DNA of 64,000 bases from an uncultured Fluviicola sp. (GTDB taxonomy: Bacteria; Bacteroidota; Bacteroidia; Flavobacteriales_D; Crocinitomicaceae), in the NCBI RefSeq assembly GCF_902168135.1, contig NZ_CABHOL010000015.1:372001-436000 (forward strand). The letters run 5' to 3'. Positions within the stretch are counted from its first letter, which is position 1; the number at the start of each line of letters is the position of its first letter. The notes under the pieces are model-generated. The model saw nothing but the letters and a program-made list of their open reading frames with translations. It searched no databases and was not told the DNA's origin. The position numbers and the translations under genes were made by a program. Shown here piece after piece: positions 1 to 8,709 of the stretch.

Positions 1-434
1 TCTGTTAATTCAAAGCTGAATCCGCTTGCTGACCATCGGTTGTCAAAAGCAATGGTGTATGTTGTTCCGGCTGTAACATTGAAAGAAGCCAGTGATGTTA
101 AACCGCTTCCTCCGTCATCATCCCCGGAAACACAAACAAGTGATCCGCAAGTTCCCGAGTAAACGTGGAATCGTGTATCGGCTCCCGCTGAAGCTGCTAA
201 ATCAGTTGTAATGGTAACCGTATAGTTTGCACTTGGCGTGTAAGTGTACCATTCGCCGGCCGTTACGTTCGTTAACCCGTTTAATGCGCAGGCAAGTGTC
301 GGAGCTTCGGTTCCGTCAACAGCAGTGACGACATAAGTTCCCGCCGTGACCGGCAGGGCAGTAGCACAGGTATTTTGTGCATGGGAAAGCAAGGGCATTC
401 CCATCAAAAGAAAAAGAGTAAAATTAATTTTCAT
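1..434 (-). CDS. Secreted protein, N-terminal part (3' end outside window)
   Basis: The ATG at 434 opens a frame that stays open to the window edge, giving about 144 residues. It begins with a clear signal peptide (MKINFTLFLLMGMPLLSHAQ), then a beta-rich region with the pattern 'GEWYTYTPSANYTVTI', 'VYSGTCGSLVCVSGDDDGGSG' and 'VTAGTTYTIAFDN'. That is the layout of the pre-peptidase C-terminal-like (PPC) domains common in exported Bacteroidota proteins, which often end in a T9SS sorting domain. The C-terminus is not visible, so the sorting signal and enzymatic function, if any, are unknown. It lies 30 nt downstream of the diheme lipoprotein gene on the same strand and may be co-transcribed with it. 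Confidence 0.75.
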   Translation of the reverse strand, partial: MKINFTLFLLMGMPLLSHAQNTCATALPVTAGTYVVTAVDGTEAPTLACALNGLTNVTAGEWYTYTPSANYTVTITTDLAASAGADTRFHVYSGTCGSLVCVSGDDDGGSGLTSLASFNVTAGTTYTIAFDNRWSASGFSFELT

Positions 435-464
435 AATTCTCGGTTTTAAGTTATCAATAGTGTA

Positions 465-1589
465 TCAGTTACAGGTTTGTTTCCAGGCAATCCATTCTTC
501 CAGGAGCTGCAGGCCTTCTTCGTGAACGATGGTCCGGCCGAGTAACGGCATACGCTCACTTGGTTCAACGGATCCAAGTCGGTAATGCATCATGGAGCGG
601 TTTTTATCATTTGGTTTAATGATGTAAACATAGGCAGCATCAATAACTTCTTCCGGTTCTACACATAAGCCTAAGTTAATGGGATCTGATGTTTCTGAAA
701 ATGCTAAACGCATTGGTCGGTAGGAACAATGTTTGTTTTCGGCATGGCAATGCGCACAATTGATGTCTACATAGGAGCGGAACCGTTGATCTACCGACTT
801 TGTCTGATCCATGTAATTCACAGTAGAAACAATGTTTCCGGGAAGATTATTCTGCAGATATCCGACAGCAACCAACTTTTGAAGCTGGTTTTGGGTACCA
901 TCCTCATAAGTGTAATCAATATTCAGGTTCTGAGGTTTGATCCCGATCGGAATAGGTTCGTCATTTAATTTATGACAAGTGTGACATTCCGTTTGGTTTG
1001 GAATCCGGTAAGCGGTGCTTTTTGGAACACCATTTTCAAGCCAGCTGACGTTGGTATAGCTTCCGTTCATGTCCAGATAAGCTTCTGTTTGCTCGGTATT
1101 CCAAACATAATTGGCGAAAACCCAGCCGGATGATTTACGGATCATTATACGAGTTTCGATGATCCGGGTGTTTCCTGCCGGCTGCACATTGTCATAATAG
1201 AAGGTTTTGATCAATGCCGCTCCAACCGGAAGCTCAAGTACATTATGATCACCGTTGTAAGTTGCCTGCGTTCCGTTTGGCATCCAAATGAAGCGTTTCT
1301 TATGGGCATAATCCGTGAAAAGACCGGATGCCGGTTGGTACGGAATCACTTTTTCAGCGGGTACCTGGTTTTTCATTTCACCTTCGAAAAAGCGGTAATC
1401 AGACAATTTGGTGTAGGGAACAGTGGTGAGATCCACAGAAACTCCCGTTTCTTCTTCCACCGGCGGATCAATAGGTTCCACTGTGGGTTTCTTTTTACAG
1501 GCAGGGACTGAAAAAAGCACCAAAGCCAGCGTGGCAATGGCACAAGCAGAGATTAACAGTCGGTTCCAATCAGTTCTTTTTCGGTTCAT
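465..1589 (-). CDS. Diheme c-type cytochrome-like lipoprotein
   Basis: This 374-residue protein has a lipoprotein signal (hydrophobic stretch 10-28, lipobox cysteine C31), so it should be anchored in a membrane facing the periplasm or cell surface. Two CxxCH heme c motifs are visible, at residues 202-206 (CHTCH) and 278-282 (CAHCH). The second lies in a 'RSYVDINCAHCH' context. The layout matches the HNE_0200/SO2930-type diheme protein family, known from genomes where it is often paired with a parallel beta-helix protein; no such partner is visible here. The family function is not established; electron transfer is inferred from the heme motifs. The ATG at 1589 is chosen because it directly precedes the signal sequence. 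Confidence 0.85.
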   Translation of the reverse strand: MNRKRTDWNRLLISACAIATLALVLFSVPACKKKPTVEPIDPPVEEETGVSVDLTTVPYTKLSDYRFFEGEMKNQVPAEKVIPYQPASGLFTDYAHKKRFIWMPNGTQATYNGDHNVLELPVGAALIKTFYYDNVQPAGNTRIIETRIMIRKSSGWVFANYVWNTEQTEAYLDMNGSYTNVSWLENGVPKSTAYRIPNQTECHTCHKLNDEPIPIGIKPQNLNIDYTYEDGTQNQLQKLVAVGYLQNNLPGNIVSTVNYMDQTKSVDQRFRSYVDINCAHCHAENKHCSYRPMRLAFSETSDPINLGLCVEPEEVIDAAYVYIIKPNDKNRSMMHYRLGSVEPSERMPLLGRTIVHEEGLQLLEEWIAWKQTCN

Positions 1590-1911
1590 ATAGCGTATTG
1601 TAGCTTTACCTTTCGGTAAGTCAGGGATAAGGTAGTATTTATTTTGAATAAATGTTCTTTCCCTGAAATAATTGTTTTGTAGGTATATAGATACAACTTT
1701 GATAAAAATAGTTGCTTTGAAAGGCGGCTTTGTGAGAATTTTGTTGATTTATCAATGTGAGAATAAATTCTTAACAAATTATTCCAGGTGTTGGAATTTA
1801 ATCCTCTAACCACTTTCGGAAGTACACACCCATTTTAAGGGCGCTTACCAGAAATAAAAATCCCTGATCTACCTTAGCAAATCAGGGACTTCAATGTATT
1901 TCATTTAAGGA
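1590..1911. other. Intergenic region, 322 bp
   Basis: This AT-rich gap lies between lysS (which ends at 1912) and the diheme lipoprotein start. It contains the lysS terminator at 1855-1889. A 75-codon minus-strand frame (1586-1813) overlaps the lipoprotein start and has no recognisable features, so I do not call it. No other gene or repeat is seen. Confidence 0.6.
1855..1889 (-). terminator. Rho-independent terminator of lysS
   Basis: An 8-bp stem (1861-1868 with 1881-1888, TCCCTGAT/ATCAGGGA) with a 12-nt loop is followed on the minus strand by TTTTTA. It lies 23 nt beyond the lysS stop. Confidence 0.85.
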
Positions 1912-3615
1912 TTATCCTACCAGGTCCACGTTCAGAATATCATCTGTTTTGGTCACTTTCAATAATCCGTGTTTTGTCAATCCTTTGATACTTGTATCCC
2001 AAGCCTTATTGCTCAGGTTAACGGATTCTTTCAAAGTAAGCAGGTTCATGCTTTTTTCGCGCTGCATGATATCGAATATCAATTGCTCGTTCTCGTTCAA
2101 AACTACTTTTACCACTTTCTCAGGGCGCATTTGCGGGAAGAACAGTACTTCCTGGATGGAAGGATTGTTTGTCAGGTACATGATCAAACGGTCCATTCCG
2201 ATTCCCAACCCGGATGTTGGCGGCATACCATATTCCAAAGCACGCAGGAAATCCTGATCGATTAACCCGTTTGCTTCATCATCTCCTTTTTCGGAAAGGC
2301 GCACCTGATCTTCGAAACGCTCACGCTGATCGATCGGGTCATTCAATTCCGAATAAGCATTCGCGATTTCTTTTCCACAAACCATCAACTCGAAACGCTC
2401 GGTTAATTCCGGATTGTCGCGGTGTGTTTTGCACAATGGCGACATTTCTTTCGGATAATCTGTGATGAAAGTAGGTTGAATGTAGTTTCCTTCGCATTTT
2501 TCCCCGAAGATCTCATCGATCAATTTTCCTTTCCCCATGGTATCGTCAACAGCGATTCCCATTCCTTTAGCAGCAGCTCTCAATTCATCTTCTGATTTCC
2601 CATCGATATCGAAACCGGTGAAATCAATGATCGATTGACGCATCGTTACTCGTTTGTATGGTGCTTTGAAGCTGATTTTGTGTTCACCGAATGTACAGTC
2701 TGCCGTACCATTTACAGCTATTGCACAATGCTCCAATAAGCGCTCTGTGAAATCCATCATCCAGTTGTAATCTTTGTAAGAAACATAGATTTCCATGGCT
2801 GTGAATTCCGGATTGTGCGTTCTGTCCATTCCTTCGTTGCGGAAATTTTTGGAGAACTCGTAAACACCGTCAAACCCACCAACAATCAGCCTTTTCAGAT
2901 ACAATTCATTAGCGATACGCATGTATAACGGAATGTCCAAAGCATTGTGGTGCGTAATGAACGGTCGTGCGGAAGCTCCACCCGGAATTGCCTGCAAAAT
3001 CGGTGTTTCAACTTCCATGTAACCGGCGTCATTGAAGAAGTTACGCATAGCGGAGAACAATTTCGTGCGTTTTACGAATACCTCTTTCACTTGCGGATTT
3101 ACCACCAAATCAACATAGCGCTGACGGTAACGCAATTCCGGATCTGTAAATGCATCGTGTACATTTCCTTCGGCATCTGTTTTAGGAAGTGGAAGCGGTT
3201 TTAGGGATTTGCTCAACAACTGGAATTCTTTCACGTTTACGGAAACTTCTCCTACTTGTGTTTTGAAGACTTCTCCTTTGATCCCTATGAAATCACCCAG
3301 GTCAAGCCATTTTTTGAACAAGTCGTTGTAAAGCATTTTATCTTCTCCCGGACAGATCTCGTCGCGGTTGAAATACACCTGGATTCTTCCTTCAGAGTCC
3401 TGCAATTCAGCAAAAGAAGCCTTTCCCATTACACGCTGGCTCATCATTCTTCCGGCTAAACATACCGTTTTTCCTTCTTCAAAATTGTTCTTGATAGAAG
3501 CCGAATAATCGGTTACCGGGTAAAGTGCTGCAGGATAAGGATCAATCCCCGCATCGCGCAAGTGCTGCAGCGTTTGTCGCCGCTGGATTTCTTGTTCTGA
3601 TAATTCTTGTGACAT
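1912..3615 (-). CDS. lysS: Lysyl-tRNA synthetase, class II
   Basis: This enzyme charges tRNA-Lys with lysine in the cytoplasm. The 567 residues hold an N-terminal OB-fold anticodon-binding domain (about 45-150) and a class II catalytic domain with motif 2 (FRNEGMDRTHNPEFT) and motif 3 (GLGIGMDRLIMYLTN), both typical of LysRS. It is longer than the roughly 505-residue E. coli enzyme because of an insertion before the 'ITDYPKEMSPL' block and a C-terminal extension after motif 3 (about 60 residues), both of which I believe are usual in Bacteroidota. The gene is monocistronic in appearance: its own terminator follows, and a repeat-containing gap of 173 bp precedes it. Confidence 0.97.
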   Translation of the reverse strand: MSQELSEQEIQRRQTLQHLRDAGIDPYPAALYPVTDYSASIKNNFEEGKTVCLAGRMMSQRVMGKASFAELQDSEGRIQVYFNRDEICPGEDKMLYNDLFKKWLDLGDFIGIKGEVFKTQVGEVSVNVKEFQLLSKSLKPLPLPKTDAEGNVHDAFTDPELRYRQRYVDLVVNPQVKEVFVKRTKLFSAMRNFFNDAGYMEVETPILQAIPGGASARPFITHHNALDIPLYMRIANELYLKRLIVGGFDGVYEFSKNFRNEGMDRTHNPEFTAMEIYVSYKDYNWMMDFTERLLEHCAIAVNGTADCTFGEHKISFKAPYKRVTMRQSIIDFTGFDIDGKSEDELRAAAKGMGIAVDDTMGKGKLIDEIFGEKCEGNYIQPTFITDYPKEMSPLCKTHRDNPELTERFELMVCGKEIANAYSELNDPIDQRERFEDQVRLSEKGDDEANGLIDQDFLRALEYGMPPTSGLGIGMDRLIMYLTNNPSIQEVLFFPQMRPEKVVKVVLNENEQLIFDIMQREKSMNLLTLKESVNLSNKAWDTSIKGLTKHGLLKVTKTDDILNVDLVG

Positions 3616-3706
3616 TACTTTAGATATTAGGACGTTCAGATTTTAGGACATCAGGACTTAAAACCGAAAGTCTATAAATTTTATTTGTTAGTATTTATTT
3701 TGTTTT

Positions 3707-3785
3707 TTCAAAGAGTTCAAAGAGTTCAAAGAGTTCAAAGAGTTCAATTGATTTTAACTTTTGAACATTTGATCTTTTTGAACTC
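3707..3785. repeat. Tandem 9-bp repeat (TTCAAAGAG x4) with inverted partner
   Basis: Four perfect copies of TTCAAAGAG plus TTCAA run from 3707 to 3747. At about 3773-3785 lies CTTTTTGAACTC, nearly the inverse of GAGTTCAAAGAG. On the minus strand this gives a TTCAAA/TTTGAA stem immediately after the stop of the outer-membrane protein gene (3789), consistent with a terminator whose one arm has expanded by slippage. It belongs to the same family as the elements at 6871, 21220 and 22530. Confidence 0.8.
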
Positions 3786-3788
3786 GTG

Positions 3789-4664
3789 CTACCAATGCGG
3801 ACAGCTGTCACACCCGTTCTTGGTTTTGATGTAGAACATCAGGCCCAAAGATACATTGTAGGAAGCTAATCCGAAAGCTTGTTTTGCACGCTGGTTACGG
3901 TCATTCGCACGGGTTTTAACTCCCGGAAGATGTGCAAAAGCCAATCCTCCTTCGGCCTGAATGAACACGTGTTTGAAAAATTCCAAACGTGCGCTTGCAT
4001 TTGCACCGATCCCGTAACCGGAAAGAGCTGTTGAGCGATTCGACTGCTGATTTGCAAACCAGAAGTTGGTGGTCGTTAACATCGGGCCGATATTCAACCC
4101 CACATTCCCCGTAATCGCAAATTGTCTTCTGTCACCCAATTCAAGCAGGTCGAACGAACGCATCAATTCGATTCTCAGGTAGTTCAATCCCCCCGAATGC
4201 TCATAATGCAGCTGACGTGGATCCACTAAAACACTTTCCTGGGTATAATTCCCTTCCCACAAAGAATCAGCTCCGATATCAAAATGACCATCCAAAGTGA
4301 CTTCCTTGTCATGGGCCATCACGTAATTGAAATGGTCAACACCAACAGACAGGGCCCATTTTTCCGTGAAATAATACCCGATCCGGAAATTGTACTGCGG
4401 AATGGTCATATTCATGGGATTCAAATACAGGTTTGCTCCGAATTTCGGCTGTCTGTCTGTCGCTCTCACACCACTGAGTTTGAAATCGTAATTAGACCCG
4501 ATGAAATGGATTGTCGACGGAGTGTACGCAGTTCGATTATAGCCCCAATAGAAGAAAAGGGTACCTGCATTGGTACTTCTCTTCCGTTGATGTTTGCGGA
4601 TCTGCGCATCAGCCGGGGTTGCAATCACTGCTAAAAGAACTAGGAATAACAGCTTTCTGTGCAT
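3789..4664 (-). CDS. Predicted outer-membrane beta-barrel protein
   Basis: This 291-residue protein has a strong signal peptide (cleavage likely after ADAQ, residue 21). The body alternates hydrophobic and polar residues in short strands ('YNFRIGYYFTEKWALSVGVDHFNYVMAH', split by turns), and ends in a strand near 'YNVSLGLMFYIKT', typical of outer-membrane barrels. I do not recognise a specific family. It starts 6 nt downstream of the pseudouridine synthase stop, so the two are probably co-transcribed; the functional link is unclear. Function is unknown beyond envelope location. Confidence 0.75.
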   Translation of the reverse strand: MHRKLLFLVLLAVIATPADAQIRKHQRKRSTNAGTLFFYWGYNRTAYTPSTIHFIGSNYDFKLSGVRATDRQPKFGANLYLNPMNMTIPQYNFRIGYYFTEKWALSVGVDHFNYVMAHDKEVTLDGHFDIGADSLWEGNYTQESVLVDPRQLHYEHSGGLNYLRIELMRSFDLLELGDRRQFAITGNVGLNIGPMLTTTNFWFANQQSNRSTALSGYGIGANASARLEFFKHVFIQAEGGLAFAHLPGVKTRANDRNQRAKQAFGLASYNVSLGLMFYIKTKNGCDSCPHW

Positions 4665-4670
4665 GTTGAT

Positions 4671-5642
4671 TTATTTAGTCATTTTAAGGAAGCTTACTTC
4701 TTTCTCTGTTAAATGGCGGTAATAACCTCTTGGCAAATCTTTCTTCGTTAAGCTTGCGAATTGAACACGATCCAGTTTCACAACTTCATATCCCAGTTTC
4801 TCAAACATACGGCGTACAATGCGGTTTTTCCCGGAGTGGATCTCTATTCCTACTTCACGGGCAGATTTTCCGTCCGTAACGTATTCTGCCTTATCAGCCT
4901 TGATACGTCCGTCTTCCAGTTCGATTCCGCGCATCAACAATTCCAAATGTTCTTTTTGAACCGGCTTATCCGTTTCAACGTGGTAAATCTTCGTTGCTTC
5001 ATAACGTGGGTGAGTCAGCTTTTTCGCCATATCACCGTCATTGGTAAACAACAGCAAACCGGTTGTGTCGCGGTCCAAACGCCCTACGGGATAAATGCGC
5101 TCTTTACAAGCGTTGATTACCAATCCCATCACGGTTTTTCTTCCAAGCGGATCATCCATGGTAGTAATGAAGCCTTTCGGTTTGTTCAAAAGCACGTAAC
5201 GCTTCGTTTCAGCGTTGATGGTTTCACCATCGTACTGAACTTTATCGCCCTTCTTGATCTTGTACCCCAATTCGGTAATGATCTCACCGTTTACGGAAAC
5301 CACGCCGGTCTGGATCAATACATCTGCTTCTCTGCGGGAGCAAACCCCGGCATTCGACAAATATTTGTTCAAACGAACATCGTCTTCATTGAAAGTAGGC
5401 AATGGATCACCTTTGCGAACTTTCGGTTTAAAATACGGTTTTGAAGATCCTTCAGCACTTTGCGGTCTTGGTCTTGGAGAGCTGCTTTTCGGAGCGTCTG
5501 ATTTCTCTGTTCTTGGAGCAGGTCTTCCGCCTTTTACAGCTGGTTTCCCTGTTCTGGAAGTAGGTTTGGAGCCGGTTGGCTTAGATCCTCTTCCTGTTGT
5601 TGTACGGCCTTTCCCAGTACCTGTTTTTCTTGTGTTCATCAC
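4671..5642 (-). CDS. RsuA/RluB/RluF-family pseudouridine synthase with basic N-terminal tail
   Basis: This enzyme isomerises a specific uridine in ribosomal RNA. Of 323 residues, the first 80 or so are a low-complexity tail rich in K, R, T, G, S and P. An S4 RNA-binding domain follows (about 89-140, 'RLNKYLSNAGVCSRREADVLI'), then the catalytic domain with the signature GRLDRDTTGLLLFTNDGD, where D190 is the expected catalytic aspartate. Which rRNA position it modifies cannot be read from sequence; RluB (23S rRNA) is the most common role of this subfamily. A TATCTTTG -7 box lies at 5712-5719, giving a leader of about 65 nt. Confidence 0.93.
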   Translation of the reverse strand: MMNTRKTGTGKGRTTTGRGSKPTGSKPTSRTGKPAVKGGRPAPRTEKSDAPKSSSPRPRPQSAEGSSKPYFKPKVRKGDPLPTFNEDDVRLNKYLSNAGVCSRREADVLIQTGVVSVNGEIITELGYKIKKGDKVQYDGETINAETKRYVLLNKPKGFITTMDDPLGRKTVMGLVINACKERIYPVGRLDRDTTGLLLFTNDGDMAKKLTHPRYEATKIYHVETDKPVQKEHLELLMRGIELEDGRIKADKAEYVTDGKSAREVGIEIHSGKNRIVRRMFEKLGYEVVKLDRVQFASLTKKDLPRGYYRHLTEKEVSFLKMTK

Positions 5643-5711
5643 GAGCAGAATTTAATGTTTACTATCGCAGTAGACGGCAACATCGCTTGTGCTAAAGCTT
5701 CAGCGACGGCA

Positions 5712-5719
5712 CAAAGATA
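5712..5719 (-). promoter_or_regulatory. Bacteroidota -7 box upstream of the pseudouridine synthase
   Basis: TATCTTTG on the minus strand matches TAnnTTTG, about 70 nt before the ATG at 5642. No clear -33 TTG at the standard spacing is seen. Confidence 0.5.
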
Positions 5720-5828
5720 AGACGTTTCGGTCAATTTTGTTACATCACTGGAAATCAACTTATTTAATTGAGAGTTGAAAATGGGATAATTGAAAAGGAT
5801 TTAGACTTTCCGAAGATTGAATGTTTTG

Positions 5829-6356
5829 TCAATTGGTTTTTATTTCATGAGCTATAAAAAGGTTTTCCAACAGCGCAAAGTCTTCTTCTACAAAACTCAA
5901 GTCCCCTAACTTTTTAATGGTGTTGCTATTATAGCATTCAAAGCAGATTTCCAGATATGCTAACAGTTTTTGGTCTTTATCAAAAAATAGGATTCCATTT
6001 CTTGGTTGATAACATGCTCCAATTATTCGTTCATTGTTTTTGGTACTTGCTAATAGTACTTGAAAGAAATCTTCTTTGTTTTTTGCGATTTGTCTGCATG
6101 TAATTTTGGAAAAATCAACTTCCCGGGATTTAATGGCTCCACCCAGATAGCATCTTTCTGTTAGTTTCATTTCGTCAGAATCGTCAACATAAACTGAATC
6201 CATATAGCAAGTAAGACCTAATTCACACAATTCAATATGATCAACTTGCTGTAAAAATTGTGTCAGATGCAGTGAATCTTCTTCAAAGTAATCATCATCT
6301 TGTGAGAAGGATACGGAACCGCAAAAAAAAAGTGTAAACAGAAGTATTGATTTCAT
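5829..6356 (-). CDS. Exported protein of unknown function
   Basis: The longest frame opens at a GTG (6443) overlapping the yraN stop, but the protein from the internal ATG at 6356 starts with a clean signal peptide (MKSILLFTLFFCGSVSFSQ), so I place the start there (175 residues). The mature part begins with an acidic stretch (DDDYFEED) and carries several cysteines (for example 'CELGLTCYMD' and 'CFECYNS') that could form disulfides outside the cytoplasm. I recognise no family. It lies downstream of yraN on the same strand. Confidence 0.65.
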   Translation of the reverse strand: MKSILLFTLFFCGSVSFSQDDDYFEEDSLHLTQFLQQVDHIELCELGLTCYMDSVYVDDSDEMKLTERCYLGGAIKSREVDFSKITCRQIAKNKEDFFQVLLASTKNNERIIGACYQPRNGILFFDKDQKLLAYLEICFECYNSNTIKKLGDLSFVEEDFALLENLFIAHEIKTN

Positions 6357-6439
6357 AGTTCTTTTCGGTTGAGATTCAGAAACCCAATTTTTCCATAAAT
6401 ATCTTTGCGTTCTTTCATTCTTTGCGGTAAAATTTTCAA

Positions 6440-6793
6440 TCACGTCGAAAATGCATCCTCAATATGTTCCAGTTTCGTGCGAAACTGATTGTGAACGATT
6501 GAAATAATGTCGAAACGTACTTCGTTGGGTAGATCCCTTGATTGAATGTATTCGTTGGCGCAAAAGATGATCTGACGCTGTTTCTTCCGGGTAACTGCCA
6601 TCCACGGTTCACCGATTTCAGCTGTTTGCCGGGTTTTTACCTCAACGACTACTATTTTTTCATCTTTTTCGGCAATGATATCAATCTCAAACTTTAAATA
6701 CCGGTAATTGGTTTTACGAATAACATATCCGTTTTTGAGAAGGAATTTTTGAGCCATCTGCTCCCCGAAAATGCCTAATTCCTGGTCTGTCAT
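6440..6793 (-). CDS. yraN: YraN/UPF0102 family protein (nuclease-like fold)
   Basis: This 117-residue protein has the family layout: 'GIFGEQMAQKFLLKNGY' helix, then a restriction-endonuclease-like core with E36-x-D38 (in FEIDIIAEKDEK), E51 and K53 (VVVEVKTR), matching the PD-(D/E)xK pattern. The cellular role of the family is not established; a DNA-processing link has been proposed from its fold. Length is normal for the family. The gene stands alone, with a repeat-rich gap upstream. Confidence 0.93.
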   Translation of the reverse strand: MTDQELGIFGEQMAQKFLLKNGYVIRKTNYRYLKFEIDIIAEKDEKIVVVEVKTRQTAEIGEPWMAVTRKKQRQIIFCANEYIQSRDLPNEVRFDIISIVHNQFRTKLEHIEDAFST

Positions 6794-6849
6794 GAGCCTT
6801 TTCTTCTTTAATTTAAGAAAAAAGATGACATGTTACAACTATTCAAAAG

Positions 6850-6940
6850 TTCCGATAGCTATCGGAATCAAAAAAGTTCAAAAAAGTTCAAAAAAAGGAA
6901 ATTCTTTTAAACACTTTAAACTTTTGAACCCATTGAACAG
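6850..6940. repeat. 18-bp palindrome followed by TTCAAA/TTTGAA repeat cluster
   Basis: A perfect palindrome TTCCGATAGCTATCGGAA (6850-6867) is followed by direct repeats of AAAAAAGTTCA (6870-6895) and a converse AAACTTTTGAACCC segment (6917-6931). It fills the gap between the MORN-protein stop (6943) and the yraN start. The cluster can fold into AT-rich stems and probably ends transcription of the MORN gene. Confidence 0.65.
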
Positions 6941-6942
6941 CT

Positions 6943-8649
6943 TTAACGTGTCTTAAACTCAATGCTACTTCCTCCGGCTCCTTTGATGACTTGCTGCCCG
7001 AACTCAAATTCCAGTTCTTTAACTACTTTCCCGCGCTTGTCGTAGATTTTCATCTTCCCGTGCTTCAAACCGTTTTTGTATTCGGTTTCCGAAACCGGGT
7101 TTCCTCTGCGGTCCAGTTCAATTGATTTTCCTTCCAGTAATCCGTTCTTATAAGTCGTAGTATTACTTGGAATATGCCCGCCGGGCCAGTAGGTATACCA
7201 AACTCCATCCTTTTCACCGTTCTTGTAATCTCCTTCTTCGGTTTTTTTATAATCCTTTTGAGAGAACGAAACGGAATGGCCGTCTTTGATGCTTTCTTTC
7301 ACATCGTAATCCTTCAATGGGCCATTCGGGATTTTGGATTTCTTCGTGATGACTTTGTAATTGAATATGTCCTTTGGTTTTCCGTTTTCGAAGAAACTGG
7401 TCCATTCACCTGTTTTCTCGCCTTCTTTGTAATTCCCGAAAATGTTTGGTTTTCCGGTTGGAAAGTAAGATTCCCACTTTCCATGAAGCAAGCCGTTCTT
7501 GAAAGTCGCGATGTTTTTTTCTTTCCCGTTTTCCCAATAGTTGACCCAGGTTCCTTCCTCTTTGTCGTTGACATATTTCCCCGACATCAGCAGCTGTCCG
7601 TTTTCATACCAGGTTTCCCACAATCCTTGTTTTTGGTCGTCTACATACGGTGAACTTTTAAACTTGCTTCCGTCTTTGTAGAAGTACTGCCAGGTCCCTG
7701 TTTTTTTATCGTGGTCGTATTCCGCGTAATTGCGTAATTCTCCGGTCGGGTACCAATAGGTCCATTTTCCGTTCTGCTGCCCTTTGTCGAAAGAACCTTC
7801 CATATCCTTGGTTCCTTTTTTGGTGTACCAGGTCCACAAACCGGATTTTTCGCCCTTCTTATAAGCTCCTTCTACATTTACCTGTTCGTTGTCGTAAAAG
7901 TATTTGTACTCGCCATCCAGTTTTCCATCAACGTAGTTGCTGATTTTTTCTTTTTTGCCGGTGTAATAGAAGAAATTCCAGGTGCTGTCTTTTTGCCCGT
8001 TCCTGAATTTTCCGCTGATTAACAAATATCCGTAAATGGAAACCTCCTCGAAAGGACCGTCTTTCAGTCCGTTCTTGTAGTTGTACCATTCTTTTTCCAT
8101 TCCGGTGTCGTAGAATGTAAGGTATTCACCGTTTCCATCTTTTATTTTTTGGGTGTGGAGGCTATCCGGCATCCAGAATTCGCGCAGGTAAGTGGTTGTA
8201 TCGATAATTTCTTCTACTTGCTTTTTCTGTCCGGTCAGGTAATAATATTCCCAGATTCCGGCAGGTATTCCGAATTTGTAGTTCCCCTGAACAGTTAACT
8301 TCCCCAATTCGTTCCATTCACGGAAAACACTGTCCTGTTCTCCCATTTTGAAGTAACCTTCCTGTTTGTTTTTTCCGTTCGGGTGGAATGAGATCACTCG
8401 TCCGTTCAATTTACCTCTGTAATAATTGCGTTCCTCACTTACTCCTCCGAAACGGTCATAATAAAGCCATTTTCCGTGTTTGTCCCTGGTCTCACCTAAC
8501 GGATCTTTGTAATAGCTTCCTACGGATTCCAGTTGCGTTTGTTGAAAATCATAATAGTTTTTCTCCTTTGGAGTAAGGTTTTCTTTGTTTATAACCTGAC
8601 CCATTACCGATAAGGAGCATAAAGAAAATAGGAAACAAACGAATTTCAT
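6943..8649 (-). CDS. Secreted MORN/YwqK-type repeat protein
   Basis: This 568-residue protein has a signal peptide (about 1-18, ending SVMGQ) followed almost entirely by repeats of about 22-24 residues with the pattern 'NGK..G.W.YYY.TG', more than 15 in a row (for example 'GEKTGEWTSFFENGKPK'). These are MORN_2 repeats, which databases often label 'toxin-antitoxin system YwqK family antitoxin'. In Bacteroidota such proteins are usually exported, and that label should not be read as an antitoxin function. The repeat fold is a beta-meander; the ligand is unknown. The end 'IEFKTR' has no T9SS sorting domain. Confidence 0.85.
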   Translation of the reverse strand: MKFVCFLFSLCSLSVMGQVINKENLTPKEKNYYDFQQTQLESVGSYYKDPLGETRDKHGKWLYYDRFGGVSEERNYYRGKLNGRVISFHPNGKNKQEGYFKMGEQDSVFREWNELGKLTVQGNYKFGIPAGIWEYYYLTGQKKQVEEIIDTTTYLREFWMPDSLHTQKIKDGNGEYLTFYDTGMEKEWYNYKNGLKDGPFEEVSIYGYLLISGKFRNGQKDSTWNFFYYTGKKEKISNYVDGKLDGEYKYFYDNEQVNVEGAYKKGEKSGLWTWYTKKGTKDMEGSFDKGQQNGKWTYWYPTGELRNYAEYDHDKKTGTWQYFYKDGSKFKSSPYVDDQKQGLWETWYENGQLLMSGKYVNDKEEGTWVNYWENGKEKNIATFKNGLLHGKWESYFPTGKPNIFGNYKEGEKTGEWTSFFENGKPKDIFNYKVITKKSKIPNGPLKDYDVKESIKDGHSVSFSQKDYKKTEEGDYKNGEKDGVWYTYWPGGHIPSNTTTYKNGLLEGKSIELDRRGNPVSETEYKNGLKHGKMKIYDKRGKVVKELEFEFGQQVIKGAGGSSIEFKTR

Positions 8650-8709
8650 GGAATAATTTGAATGAGTTTTTAATCTAATAATTACGAATAGTATGAAATG
8701 TTACATCGC

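Noticed and set aside
1586-1813. 75-codon minus-strand frame upstream of the diheme lipoprotein
   Set aside because: It overlaps the lipoprotein start, has no signal, domain or promoter, and is coded by plain AT-rich intergenic sequence.
6357-6443. GTG start giving a 204-residue version of the exported protein
   Set aside because: The GTG overlaps the yraN stop as GTGA, but the extra 29 residues would bury the signal peptide; the ATG at 6356 gives a normal one.
6943-8649. Reading the MORN/YwqK protein as an antitoxin
   Set aside because: It is exported and has no toxin partner; the database label reflects only shared repeats.
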